Shown one piece after another: positions 1 through 11,240 of a DNA stretch of 64,000 nucleotides. The stretch comes from Pelobates cultripes (lineage: Eukaryota > Chordata > Amphibia > Anura > Pelobatidae). Made by a program: the position numbers and the translations under genes. The notes below the pieces were generated by a model. That model had not been told where the DNA came from. It saw only the letters and a program-made list of their open reading frames with translations, and did not search any database. How positions within the stretch are numbered: the first letter of the stretch is position 1; each line of letters starts with the position of its first letter. The stretch spans positions 324,859,700 to 324,923,699 of the forward strand of contig OW240913.1 in the NCBI GenBank assembly GCA_933207985.1, in the 5' to 3' direction.

Positions 1-712
1 TTTCCTATCAGCCCTTGCTTTTGCCTGACCCCACCCTTCCTTTTACTATAGTACTCTCTGCTAGTGATGTCCCAAATGGTTCGCCGAACGGTTCGCCCGC
101 GAACGGTTCACCGCAGACTCATATTGAGTAAACTTTGACCCTGTACCTCACAGTCAGCAGACACATTCCAGCCAATCAGCAGCAGACCCTCCCTCCCAGA
201 CCTTCCCACCTCCTGGACAGCTCACTAAGAATGCAGCTTCAAAATGGATGCTGTCCAGGAGGTGGGAGGGTCTGGGAGGGAGAGTCTGCTGCTGATTGGC
301 TGGAATGTGTCTGCTGACTGTGAGGTACAGGGTCAAAGTTTACTCAATATGAGTCCGTGGCGAACCATTCACGGGTGAACCATTCGCGAACCGTTCGGCA
401 AACCGTTCGGGACATCTCTACTCTCTGCATTATTGTATGGGGGCTTAAAATATGTGTGCTATGTCTATTAAAGTTAGTTGCTGTGTCATCCTTCACCATG
501 TGTCATCTGGTGTTTGGGGAAAGGGATATAATCTGCTGATGGAAAGGGTGTCCAGGGCTGTAAGCACATTAGCCTGGTCCAGGGTGGAAAAGGCCCTCAG
601 TGATCCCAGACAAGCCTCAGTGACTGGATATGAAATGTTCCCAGGTCCCTGATAACTAAGAGGTAGCAGACTTGGTGGAGGTACTCGGTTGGAGTACTGG
701 AGCTCCGTTACA
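1..712 (+). mobile_element. 3' part of an LTR, split by a hAT MITE
   Basis: The block ends in ctccgttaca, matching the ccgttaca 3' end of the complete LTR at 1291-2341, and carries a ttaaag-type polyadenylation-like stretch near 470. The 5' end lies outside the window, so the flanking duplication cannot be tested; the five bases after the end are attcc. Positions 62-420 are a later hAT insertion. No gag or pol coding sequence follows, so a solo LTR is the simplest reading. The ORFs at 357-652 are incidental. Confidence 0.5.
62..420. mobile_element. Palindromic non-autonomous hAT element (MITE)
   Basis: The ends are tagtgatgtccc and gggacatctcta, an imperfect terminal inverted repeat of hAT type. 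An exact 8-bp target duplication, ctctctgc, flanks it at 54-61 and 421-428, as expected for hAT transposition. Almost the whole element is one inverted repeat: arms of about 160 bp (62-222 and about 259-420) around a spacer of roughly 35 bp. The two 60-codon ORFs on opposite strands share their N-terminal halves only because the arms are near-identical. It has no transposase, so it depended on an enzyme from elsewhere. Confidence 0.88.
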
Positions 713-1290
713 ATTCCTATTTCAAAAACCTATATACAACTCACTAAATATAAAATAAATCTACATATTGTTTTTGAAAGGACATATTTGGCTTTCTTTT
801 GATACCATTCATGCATACATAACCAACAATTCTGTGCTATAGCTATAACAGAACCAAAAGCTAAACATATATTTTATGTCCCATATTGTATGTGCCATGA
901 ACCTCTCTTTTAACCTTTGTTAAATTTAAACATAACTACATTACTTATAAATATGTGTATCCTGTTATCTGGATGTAGATTTATGGAGAGTTCAAACTAA
1001 TAAAAATAACAAAAAATGTTTTTGATTTAACTAGACTATAGTCCGCATAGGTTCTAGAAATATAGATCGCTGGTATGATGTTTATTAACCAGCTTGTATG
1101 TAGTTTATTAACCAGCTTGTATGTAGTTTCAATGTGATTATCTGAACTAAGACATCTTGAATTAACCATTTAGTCAAATGATTCCTACTTTTATAACCTT
1201 TGCAAACTCTATGATAAGATCTTATTAAAAGTGAATTGTTCAATTTATTATATTCTATTTTATAAGCTATGCATTTTTGTAAATAATGTG
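713..1290. other. AT-rich non-coding spacer
   Basis: I recognise no gene or element end here. The only local structure is a perfect 23-bp tandem duplication at 1081-1126 (unit begins tttattaacc). Confidence 0.6.
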
Positions 1291-2341
1291 TGTGACGAGA
1301 CCAATCTCGCCACATCGCATTGGAGAAGCCTGGTTGCTCGCCTGTTGCCTTTGGATTATGGCCCCATGTTAAAAGGCTTGATTTTCCCCTGCAAAGACAT
1401 GAAAGCCGGGTCATTTGGTGCTTGCCCTGTTTGAGCGGTGATAACCCAGATAGCTATGCCATGGAGCCCATTCGTATAATGAAAGACTATGGAAAAGACT
1501 TTGACTCCATGGCAATTGAACTGTATGTGTGTGCTCTGAGCGCCATTCAGTAATAATGTGCGCTCAGATCTGAGCTATCTGGGTATATGTTGAATGTACC
1601 TGTTTTGTGCAATGGCTGCACAGTTCTATGTTTTTATGTGTTTTATTGTCTTTTGCTGCCATGTGTTCAATGGAGTTTTGCCTCTGTTCTTGGAGATAAT
1701 TGGATTACTTCCCAATTATCTCCAGGATAGAAGACTCTGTGGAACTGGTTTTGGGCAGAAAAGCCATGCTTCCTTTGGTCACAAAGGACTACGATCTATC
1801 TTGTGAACCACTGGACCAATGTGGATGATTTTGACATATGTTTGTATTTGGAGTATGCTGATTCTGTGTATGTGAATGTGATGCATACTTTTCAAGTTAT
1901 GAATAATGTAGAAAAATGTTATTTCTCTGCTTGTTATAATTACATTACCCATTGTGTAAGGTAATTGTATCACAGGCAGAGGGGAGGATTGTGTGGGAGT
2001 GTCTGAGTGTATTGTATGTGTTTATTGGTTGTGTTCCAAAACCCTGTGGGTGGTACTAATGTGTATATAAGAACAATAAACCCACAGCTCTGACTGTTCA
2101 CTGCTTGACCCTCAACACGGAGCTTTGTCTCATTCTTGGGTGGATTTACTGTATGCTGTTCCAGTTTGACTGCTAGGAGTGTAAACCTATCTGTATGGTT
2201 TTTCCTATTCGGCTGTTTACAGCATTCATATGGTTTCCTGTTCGGCGGATTGGTGTTCTGCAGGAGCTGTGCCTGCATCTCTGAAAGGGGACGATCGCCT
2301 AAACGGTTTTAACCCTTTGTGTGCTGAAACAGTCCGTTACA
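1291..2341 (+). mobile_element. Solo LTR, 1051 bp
   Basis: It starts tgtgacgaga and ends ccgttaca, the TG...CA termini of an LTR. The flanks are atgtg (1286-1290) and atatg (2342-2346), a 5-bp target duplication with one mismatch. A TATA-like gtatataa lies at 2063-2070 and an AATAAA at 2075-2080, followed by a probable R/U5 region. It is homologous, in the opposite orientation, to the LTR at 57194-58474. No primer-binding site or pol coding follows, so recombination has probably removed the internal region. A 5-bp duplication fits Ty3/gypsy-like or endogenous-retrovirus-like elements; the clade cannot be fixed from an LTR alone. Confidence 0.82.
1692..1723 (+). other. Conserved hairpin inside the LTR
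   Basis: Perfect 12-bp arms (ggagataattgg at 1692-1703, ccaattatctcc at 1712-1723) enclose an 8-nt loop. The LTR at 57194-58474 has the same hairpin with a compensated terminal base pair, and the LTR at 16210-17870 has the arms split by a MITE. Confidence 0.7.
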
Positions 2342-3469
2342 ATATGCAACATGCTGTTCTCATACATCCACTTTAAAAAGTTATTCCAAAGTTTTTGTTA
2401 GTTTATCATGTGTTTGAGTGGAGAACACTTCAAAAAACTGGGGAGGAAACCTTTTCCTAAGAAAATCCCATATCAAATCCTCTCCATTTAATTGAGAGAG
2501 CATACTCAAGCCACAGAGTATCACCTTGCTTGAAGTAGCATTCTATGTACAAAGTGATCACTGTAAGATTGGATTTTTATTTATGCTTTAAAAAAAAAAA
2601 TACTATTAATTTCTCATTGTCTGTTTTAAAAAACCTGATATCAACCTAAAAATTCATCAGTTCTTTATTTATCCAAAAAAGGATACAGAAATTAAAAAAC
2701 AAAAGTACGCTACACATTTCAGTTAATTTGTTAAATTTAGTTTGGATCTCCTTCTTAAAATGTCAATGTTTTAAAAGCAATGCTTTGAAGATAAGTGATT
2801 AGTTAAAGTATGTTTTTACTTTTTCATCTTCAATAAATGATAAACTAAACTGCCGTGCCACGTGTAACACTGACGAACTTAATGGAATTCTTGGAACTTG
2901 TACAGTGTCATCCAAACTTTGTCTGATTAAATCTCTCATGTTTCATTTCTATAGGTGCATCCCGATCATTTACTAGACAGTGAAATGTATATAAGTTGTT
3001 TTGAACTGAAAACTCTCAATTAACATATAATATACAAATTATATTTGTAGGAAACACTCACTGGACTATTTTCCTGCATAAATAATGACACAATATTTTT
3101 TTATTCATATCAACTAACCACTCCAGATTTAGTTAGTAAATTCCAGTATAGAGAAATATTGCTACATAAGAAAAAAATGCAAAAAGACAGTAAAGGCTGT
3201 GACAGAGTCAAAACATTAAAGGAATAAATGCAAATATCTATATCAATATGTACATAAAAATAATTACAAATATTATCCACACGCATGACAAATTATTTAC
3301 AACTTAAAACAGATAGCTGCATAATGAATTACTCTTCCTGCCCACCCTCATTCTTACCCTTCATTGCCCCTCATTCATTAAATCCCCCTCCTCCTCCTCC
3401 TTCCTCCCACCCCCCATTTCCTAATACCCACAGTTTTTCACACTGTTTTTAGTTAGGAGGAAAAATGCA
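2342..3469. other. AT-rich non-coding region
   Basis: No coding or element signature was recognised. A pyrimidine-only tract (cctcctcctcc type) at about 3375-3422 is the only compositional feature. Confidence 0.6.
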
Positions 3470-4067
3470 GTGACGGAACTGGAGTAGAGAGGGCCCTGGT
3501 GCAAGAATGTTTTTGGGCCCCCTTTATCGCAAGGATGTCCAAAAGGTAGATCCCCATCTGTCGTACAACTCCCACAATGCTTTGCTAGCTGGGGATCTAC
3601 CATTTGCCAATCCTTGCAGGATTGTATTTAGCAATGAGCAGTGTTTGTGTGTTTGAATGCAAGAATGTTTTATATGGAGTATGTGTGTGTGAATGTAGGA
3701 GCTTGTTTGTAGTGTTGTGTGTTTTAATGTACTGTAGCCATTTGAGGGCAGTGGTTTATTTGTTTGTAGTGTTTGCCTTTGAATGTAGGGTGTGTCTGTA
3801 TGTAGTGTTGACATTTGAATGCAGGGGTGAATTTGTGTTTAGTGTTAGCATTTAAACACTGAGATGTATGCATATATCCACAGCCACACAAACATACTGA
3901 TACACATACACACATGCACATACCGACATTTTGACAGACAAGTAGATACAGGCCTCTCTCTCACACCTACAAGTGGCGGGCCCACAGATGCCGGCCCTCG
4001 ATGAAGCTTAGGGCTAGAGACATTCCCGTCCCGGTGATGAACTCTTGGTGGATGGTACAATCACCCT
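3470..4067. repeat. Composite repeat with a degenerate minisatellite
   Basis: The left part contains an inverted repeat, ggtagatcccca ... tggggatctacc (3546-3602). Positions about 3634-3860 hold a decayed minisatellite built on a phrase like gtagtgttggcatttgaatgcagggg. The same kind of phrase recurs at 20840-20945 and, more regularly, inside the MITE at 16553-17324. The ORFs on both strands (3421-4060) are products of this repetition. Confidence 0.5.
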
Positions 4068-5197
4068 ACTAATACCATTACAGTATGATAGGGTATTAAC
4101 AGTGTCCCCTAACATAGCTCATAATCTTAGATGTGGGTGGTATCCTCCACACCAGTGTACAATAATTAAATGAACACTCCAAACACCTATAATACTTTAG
4201 CTTGCTGATGTGATTTACATGTGAAGAGTGTGTCCCTTTTTTTCATTTTATAAACAGTGTAAATTTCAATAGATATTAGCACTTATATAAATAATCTTTG
4301 TTACACCTCTCCCAGTCAGTCAGACAGCCGGTCCTGTTACTCCATGGTTATTTAGCTCAGTCGAGCTAAACTCAAGAGAAAGGCAAATGTTTAGAGCACC
4401 TGCCTTGCAAAGACTTCTCATTCAGCTACATTGGGAAGTCTATGATTGGAGAGCCACAGAAAGTTTTGGCGGGGGAAGAAGGGGAGGGATTACAAAGGCT
4501 GAAGACAGGGCCAGATTAAGGGCACAGTGGGCCTGGTGCTGACAATTATGATGGGCCTAATTACGGAATCTTATTGACCAAAAACACTAAAACAATCATA
4601 CATCCCAAGCGTCATGTATCTGATGGAGTTGGTGCTGGAGGGAAACTCATAGGATGCAGCTATAAGAAAACACATACTCTATGCTAATCTCTCTCTAATT
4701 TATGCTTTCATCTTTCAAGTAAATCCATACCCCCTAACAGCATTGTCCAGTGAAGCTGGAAGTCAATGGGCGGGGTAAAAGGATGTGCCACTGGTGCAAA
4801 TCACGTGACCAGACCTGCCAAAAGGGGAGAACATGCCCAAAAAGGGGGCATGTTTGTCCAAAGAATTGGAAGGTCAACCTGGCATGAATGCATGTCAGGC
4901 TGCCTGCCAATCCTGCAGGCTGTCCAACTAAGGACATACTATGATGCGCTCACTCCATGCTTTCTAAGAACTGTACCCTAGCACTCGCTGGTCCACTTGT
5001 CTCCTTACCTTCTTACTAGCAGGCAGAAGTTCCTGGTGTATAGTCTGAGACAGAGAACAGGTGTATGTAGTGAGTGTAGAAGAAAGGGGACATGCCACAG
5101 TGTTAGAGAGACCAACATCTGCATTACCTAAACTAATTTTATTGTCAGCCAGTCCACACAAGTTTTGTTCCCATACATCCCTCTTAAGCTTCCAAAC
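4068..5197. other. Non-coding, unclassified repeat remnants
   Basis: There is no gene. Moderately GC-rich stretches (4310-4560, 4730-4990) look like old repeat pieces, but I see no termini or duplications. Short ORFs (4734-5161) show no domain. Confidence 0.45.
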
Positions 5198-5378
5198 TTA
5201 AAGGGACACTATAGTCACCAGTACAACTACAGCTTATTGTATTTGTTCTGGTAAGTAGAATCATTCTATTCAGGCTTTTTGCAGTAAACACTGTCTTTTC
5301 AGAGAAAATAACTCCACTGGCCGCTCCTTAGATGGCTGCTAGAGGTGCTTCCTGGGGCAGTACTGCCTAGTGTGCACT
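5198..5378 (+). mobile_element. TTAA-type MITE, left-end fragment (T2/Kolobok-like)
   Basis: It starts TTAA then agggacactatagtcacc, followed by a subterminal hairpin region, and matches the opposite end seen at 9730 and 33780 (ggtgactatagtgtccct then TTAA). The right part runs into the minisatellite at 5365. TTAA targets with AGGRR-like ends match T2/Kolobok elements of frogs; that family name is inferred. Confidence 0.65.
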
Positions 5379-5935
5379 GGGACATATAGGGACACTGGGA
5401 GACACGGGGACACTGAAACATTTGAGGACACTAAGACACTAGGGACACAGACATGGGAACACAGACACTGGGAGACTAGGGGACACTGGGAGACTAGGGG
5501 ACACTGGGAGACTAGGGGACACTGGCTGGGAGACAGACACTTGGGGACACAGGGAGACATGGGGACACTTGTGGACATAGACATAGGGACACTGGGACAT
5601 ATAGGGACACTGGGATACATGGGGACACTAGGCACACTGAGAGACATGGGACACAGACACTGGGAGACTTGGGGACATAGTGTCTCCGTGTCCCAATGTC
5701 TCAGTGTCTCCCAGTGTCCCTATGTCTCACAGTGTCCCCATGTGTCTCAGCATCCCCATGTGTCCTAGTGTCTCAGTGTCCCCGAGTGTCTCCCAGTGTC
5801 TGTGTCCCCATGTGTCCTAGTGTCCCCTATTGTCTGTGTCCCCATGTGTCCCCTAGTTTGTGTCCCCTAGTGTCTTAGTGTCCCCATATGTCCCCTAGTG
5901 TCTCAGTGTCCCCATGTGTCCCTGCTGCCTTTCCC
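5365..5935. repeat. Minisatellite that reverses orientation midway
   Basis: Up to about 5680 the + strand reads purine-rich units such as gacactgggagactaggg (three clean 21-bp units at about 5470-5530). From about 5685 to 5935 it reads the complement, tgtctcccagtgtccc. The locus is therefore a long imperfect inverted repeat made of minisatellite units. Both strands are open in some frames (132- and 102-codon ORFs of repeated Gly/His/Thr or Ser/Val/Pro), which is an artefact of the repeat. Confidence 0.85.
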
Positions 5936-6470
5936 CCCATCCCTCACTTACCTGAGCTGTAGAGCTGCTGAATGGACTCTCTGTGCTGTGTTGCTGCTCC
6001 CCCACGGATCAGTGAGTATTAGAGATATGCTGTAACTTCCTATCCTTGCCTCTCTCCACACACAGTGACCCCTACTGGCCGGTGCTGGTATTGCAAAGTA
6101 ATCTCCATTTATTCTGCAAAAAATACCTGCATTTGTATTGCCGGTATTACTGCAATACCGGCATGGCCAGGCAGAATCAAATACCGGCTGTGCCAGTAAA
6201 ATACCAGTCAGGTGGCAAACCTAAGCGTAGTGTATAAAAAAAAAAAAAAAAATTGGCCCCATTCCATAGGCCTGGGCCTGGAGCTGCAGCTCTATCAGCC
6301 CCTATGTTAATCCCCCCTGGCTGAAGATATCTAGTGCTTTTGCAAGATGTTTTTAAAAAAAATACCACCAATGAAAAAAAAAGCACAATTAAGTGCATGC
6401 ATGTTTTCATTTGGGATATATCTACTAAATAGTGTTCTTTCATTATTATTTTGAATTTGGGCAGTGGTGT
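5936..6470. repeat. Unclassified repeat with inverted segments
   Basis: Includes a small inverted motif around tgccggtattactgcaataccggca (6138-6164) and an A-run at 6236-6251. No coding. Confidence 0.4.
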
Positions 6471-8530
6471 GTCCTTTTATTTGTAACTGGCATTTTGATC
6501 AGTCATATTCTCACTAACTCAGCTTTCTGAGTAGCCATTTTGATTAGACAGACTGCCTTCAACTTGAACTTTAGATTACATGTATATTTTCATAGGATTT
6601 TGTTAGTTTGTGAGGCCGTTCCAGTATATGAGATTCTTAACAATTTTCAATAATCCTGTTGGAGAAACATATTCAAGTTGGCAGTTAACTAAATGGAATG
6701 TAATCACCCCTAGATGGTTACGGTTGGATGTTGCTTGAAAAGAAGTTGACTTGCTGTTACATTCTGTGGGTTTCCAAGGTGAATGATTCATGTTTTAGAA
6801 CTTTGATCCGCAGAACCTTTAAACATAATATAAATATACCTCAAACCTAATATATATTGCATCATCTCTCATATAAAATAAAGCACAAACAAAGCTGAAT
6901 AAAACACAAACAGGCTGAACACTCAGAACCTGTATGTTGCTATGTTTTTGTTTTATAATTTTTCATTCACACAGAAATGTCCTTGTTTTACCAAAAGTAT
7001 AAATAAAAAAATAAATAAATTTTCAGATTTTTGGCCACTCTTATTATTGACTTAAAAGGCAATACATTCTCATGGCACGAATGACAAGTTTGTTTAATAG
7101 AAAGATGCAAACTACCACTTAATGGTCCAGAGCATAGTTTTAATATCAGAAAGTTAACGTTTATCTTGTTTGGAAAAAATAAAATAAAACGAAACATATC
7201 TTATTCTATAATAACACCGCTAGACTATGTTACATGCCAGTTTCTAAAGTGCATATTAACCGATGATTCACCTCTAGCTTCAAGCCTGATGATCAATTAT
7301 GTGTGAGAGTACAAAGTGGAAAAAGCAAAGAAGCTCCAATCTGTCACTAGCTGTTCAAGAACATTTTAATTTTGGAAATGATTTCAGTCTTTACATTATA
7401 TCGTCATTCAAAATAAAAACACAAATGCAATACATGAACATTTTTTTCTTTTCTGAATTCTACCATATATTTCGTTCTGACATATATTTCGAAAAGTACC
7501 AACGTTATTTCCAGTTGTGTTAATCCTGATTCATTAGATTGTAATTCCCGGAATTAAGGAATAGTACAATAAATTCAAATTTGAATGCCAGAGGTTCTTT
7601 ATTCAGTAACATTTTGTATTGCGAGCTACTATAGCAACAGCATTTCTCACAGTTAACAATAAATTAACAGTCATATAAAAAACATGCTTTCTCGCTCCTA
7701 AGGTCTAAAGAACTCATTTAGACAGTTTATCTTCCGGGCCCATATATTCTAGGACTTTATTAAAACTTTTACTATTGTTTTGGGAATATGTTAAAAACTT
7801 GGGCATACCTTCACTCGAGATTCATTATCAAGGAAATAACAACTTTGTATTTCAGACAGGCTCTTATATTATATTCTTATATTAAGGGGTGAGTTCTTCC
7901 TCATTAACATTTGGCTAGACCCATACATTTTTGCTAATAACTTGTTTAAAGGAGTTATGGTATCAACTAGTGGAGCAAGACAAGATTAACAAAATCATTA
8001 GTGTAATCAAATAAAAATTAGAGGTGAGATTATAATCCCATTCGGAAATAGTTCTTGTATTTCTGTTCGTTGAAATGGTAAACAAATGCTAAATTTAAAA
8101 AAAAAAAATGTCATCATAACCATAGGTAACAGCAGAAGATGTAACATGCATTGCTGTGTAGCTGAATTCTAAGAATTGAAGAAAGCAGTAGTTAAAGATG
8201 CTTAGAACCTGCAGCCTCCTGTGTGTAGATTCACCATTGACCTGCAATATTAAGCATATATACTATATGATAACTGTCACAATAAACCCATGATCCCAAT
8301 TCTACTGGAGATGTTATTGCTTAATTCTTGCAGGTGACCTCTGACAATTTTGTTTTTATTAGAAAGCCATGATACACACAACTTAATCTTAAAAGATAGA
8401 GCATCAAATCCCATCTATACATTGTTCTAGCAGAACTAGCATATGTCTAGATTTCTCTAAAATCCATTTTAAAAAAGCCCATTCCCCCTCCTGTCAGTCA
8501 GTTCAGCCTGTGCCGATCTGCATTTTACGT
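6471..8530. other. AT-rich non-coding region
   Basis: I see no element termini, domain-bearing ORF or RNA gene. Short ORFs (6603-7523) have AT-biased random composition. Confidence 0.55.
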
Positions 8531-8690
8531 TTATTTATTAAAAGTGAGAATTCAAAGCAAATCCAAAATGAATTTCAAATTTAAGATAAAATTGGCCAAA
8601 CTGGAGAGATTCTCTTAAGTCAGTTAAACTTTCAGTTCACTTTAGCCTTAAATTTGAAATGCATGTTTAATTCTCCCCTTTAGTAAATAA
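8531..8690. mobile_element. Small MITE, about 160 bp
   Basis: The left end (ttatttattaaaagtgagaa) and the inverse of the right end (ttatttactaaaggggagaa) form a diverged terminal inverted repeat of about 26 bp. A related right end occurs at about 59400-59438. The family is not identified. Confidence 0.55.
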
Positions 8691-9439
8691 CCCATTATGT
8701 TACACTTGTCACAAAGTACATTGAATTGCTATAACGTGATGTTAAAAAAAATGTTCAGCGTTAGATTTTTAAATATTTCTAAATTAATAAGCTTTAGATA
8801 TATAGTTTTAGGATATTTTTAAAGGGAAGATGGTAAAACAAAAGACTGCGTGACCGCTGAGTTGAGCATGGTGAAAATCCACGCTTGGTTTCACAGTGCG
8901 CAATATGGCTGCTCTGTGCTCCGTGTTGCTCATAAAATGGGAGATTAAACATCTCAGAGGATATTGCACTCAGAGTTTCCCCGCATTCCATCAGACAGCT
9001 GCTAATCTTTAGCACCAACAGAGGCAACTAACCAAATATTTATTGCAGTGTTGGGACCTTCAACCATTATAACAAGATCTACAGTACATAAGGCATTATA
9101 CTGAGTTATATATATTGCACATCTTTTTCACGGCACCAGAAAATATTCACTATACTCATTCTTTTATGCAATAAAAATGATGATATTTATACGTAAATGT
9201 TGTGTGATAGTAGTCAGCTTTTGCATCTGTTATATGTAATACGCTTTCTATAACAACAGTTAGAAAATATGCTAAATATAGAAAATATGTTAGAGAATAT
9301 TAGGGTAAATTAGAATTAGCTGTAGGCTGTACAACGGAGATGCTGGTTGACAACTGAGCTGTATTGTTCGTAAGCAGTTCGAACTTGGATTGCTTCATTT
9401 TCCTTCTATTGCCTAAAAACATTTTCTTTCTGCATTAAA
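8691..9439. other. AT-rich non-coding region
   Basis: Nothing recognisable; the 77-codon minus-strand ORF at 8794-9027 has no domain features. Confidence 0.5.
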
Positions 9440-9730
9440 TGAACGTATACAAACATGAAAACCTGTTTAATAAATTGCCCCCCTCTCTGTGCAGTAAAAA
9501 AGTGATTTTATCAACTTTTTCTCCCATTACTTGTCGGTCTTGCTGTGGTTGGCCAGGCCTGGCTCCGCCTCCATGGCTGAGATGATCAGAGTGTTTGCAG
9601 CAATGTAAACACTGCCTTTTTCTTTTTAAAATGGAAGTGTTTAGAGTGTTAACACTGTAGGGACAGGTTATAGACACCAGGACCACTACATTAAGCTGTA
9701 GTGGTTCTGGTGACCATAGTGTCCCTTTCA
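9440..9730 (-). mobile_element. TTAA-type MITE, decayed, right end present
   Basis: It ends with a subterminal hairpin (accactacattaagctgtag) and ggtgaccatagtgtccct followed by ttca, a mutated TTAA. It is the same family as 5198-5378 and 33530-33784. The left end is unclear. Confidence 0.6.
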
Positions 9731-10791
9731 TTAATATGATTTTGGGCAGAGTATTAATATTTACATTTCTCAGGCAACAATTATAATAAAAAAATGGTGA
9801 TACTTATTATTCTAAATTCACAGGGCCATGACTGCAGCATAATCATTTTAAATGACTGTTTATCCCTATCAACCCCATACAGGGATATAACACATCACAT
9901 GTAAAGCTTGTGGCCAATGTTTCTTGTTTCTCATTTGTTATTTATTTTGTTTGACTATATTTTTTATCTATATGTTTATGTTGATGCTAAAGAGTAAATT
10001 ATTTGCTTGGTTCCGCGCACAGGATAGTAGACATTTGTATTTTAACTTTTTGGGTTACATTGTTTATATGCACAGAGGAATGGATGATGCACCATAACAT
10101 AGCTGACATAAGGATTCAAATGTATCCTGAGCTGATCTATTGAAGCAACATTCACTTTATAGTCCTCTTATTGCCTCACTTGATGGTTTGATTGTTTTAC
10201 TTGATAGCATCTTAAATGCTTCCTGTGAGTTGATTCCACTCAATCAACTTCTGGCTTGCTATTTCAGACTTTGCTTGTAATCTACTTTCCTTGATCTTTG
10301 TTGTCGGTTTTGCTCATGAAGTTTCCTGTGTTCCTTAACTGGATTTTGGAATGAACTGTACATGTATTCATATTTACTGATTTAGACTGAGAAACACCAT
10401 TCCTTAGTATTGCCAACCTTACTTCTACTGGAATATGGTCATAGGATTCCTAAGACACAACCAAGGTGGTGAGTTTGCCATGAACAGTTTGCTCACCTAA
10501 TTGGTATAAGCATTGGCTAAACATCATGATGAATAAAGTCCAGAAAAATCTAAGGTACCAGCCATCACTGGTATAGGGAGTAAGAAGTTGCTCACTATCA
10601 TTATGGCCATCATGAATGTAAGCTCATAGTTGGAGGAACCAACATACCTTTCATAAAATATTTTCCATAAATATCTAGAATATCTGGAAACAGCTGTCTT
10701 TGTCACGGACAGTGTAGGTATCTTCATTTCCATTTCTCACTTCTAAATAACATACAGTCACTGAAATTAACATACACATCTTCCATTACAA
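9731..10791. other. Non-coding, no element identified
   Basis: Pyrimidine-biased text at 10190-10360 may be an old LTR or other repeat remnant, but no termini were found. Confidence 0.4.
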
Positions 10792-11240
10792 TTAAAGAAC
10801 CACTATAGTGCCAGGAAAACAAACTCGTTTTCATGGCACTATAGGGTCTTTAGGTCCCCCCTCACTCAGGGTCCCACTCCTGCTGGGCTGAAGAGAGCTG
10901 AAGGGGTTAAACTCTTACCTTAGCCCTGGGCTCCCTCTGCGCTGGGGAACTCTCCTCACTCTTCCGACGTCAGCGCCGAATGCGCATGCGCGGCAAGAAC
11001 GCACATTCAAACAGTCCATAGGAAAGCATTTCTTAATGCTTTCCTATGGTCGTCAGTGTCTTCTCACTGTGATTTTCACAGTGCGAAGCGCGGAAGCGCC
11101 TCTAGCAGCTGTCAATGAGACAGCTACTAGAGGCTGGATTAACCCTAGTGTAAACATAGCAGTTTCTCTGCAACTGTTATGTTTACAGCTGCAGGGTTAA
11201 CACTAGATGGACCTGGCACCCATACCACTTCATTGAGCTA
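10792..11240 (+). mobile_element. TTAA MITE (second family), right end lost
   Basis: TTAA at 10792-10795 is followed by agaaccactatagtgcc and an internal structure that matches the complete copy at 45378-45869 almost throughout, including the gcgcatgcgcgg core and the cttctcactgtgattttcacagtg hairpin. It stops inside the right subterminal hairpin (ttcattgagcta), so the right terminus is deleted. Confidence 0.75.

Noticed and set aside
135..336. Two 60-codon ORFs with the same N-terminal half on opposite strands
   Set aside because: Mirror images created by the palindromic hAT MITE.
5339..5878. Overlapping ORFs of 132, 102 and 60 codons on both strands
   Set aside because: Direct products of the inverted minisatellite; low-complexity repeats only.
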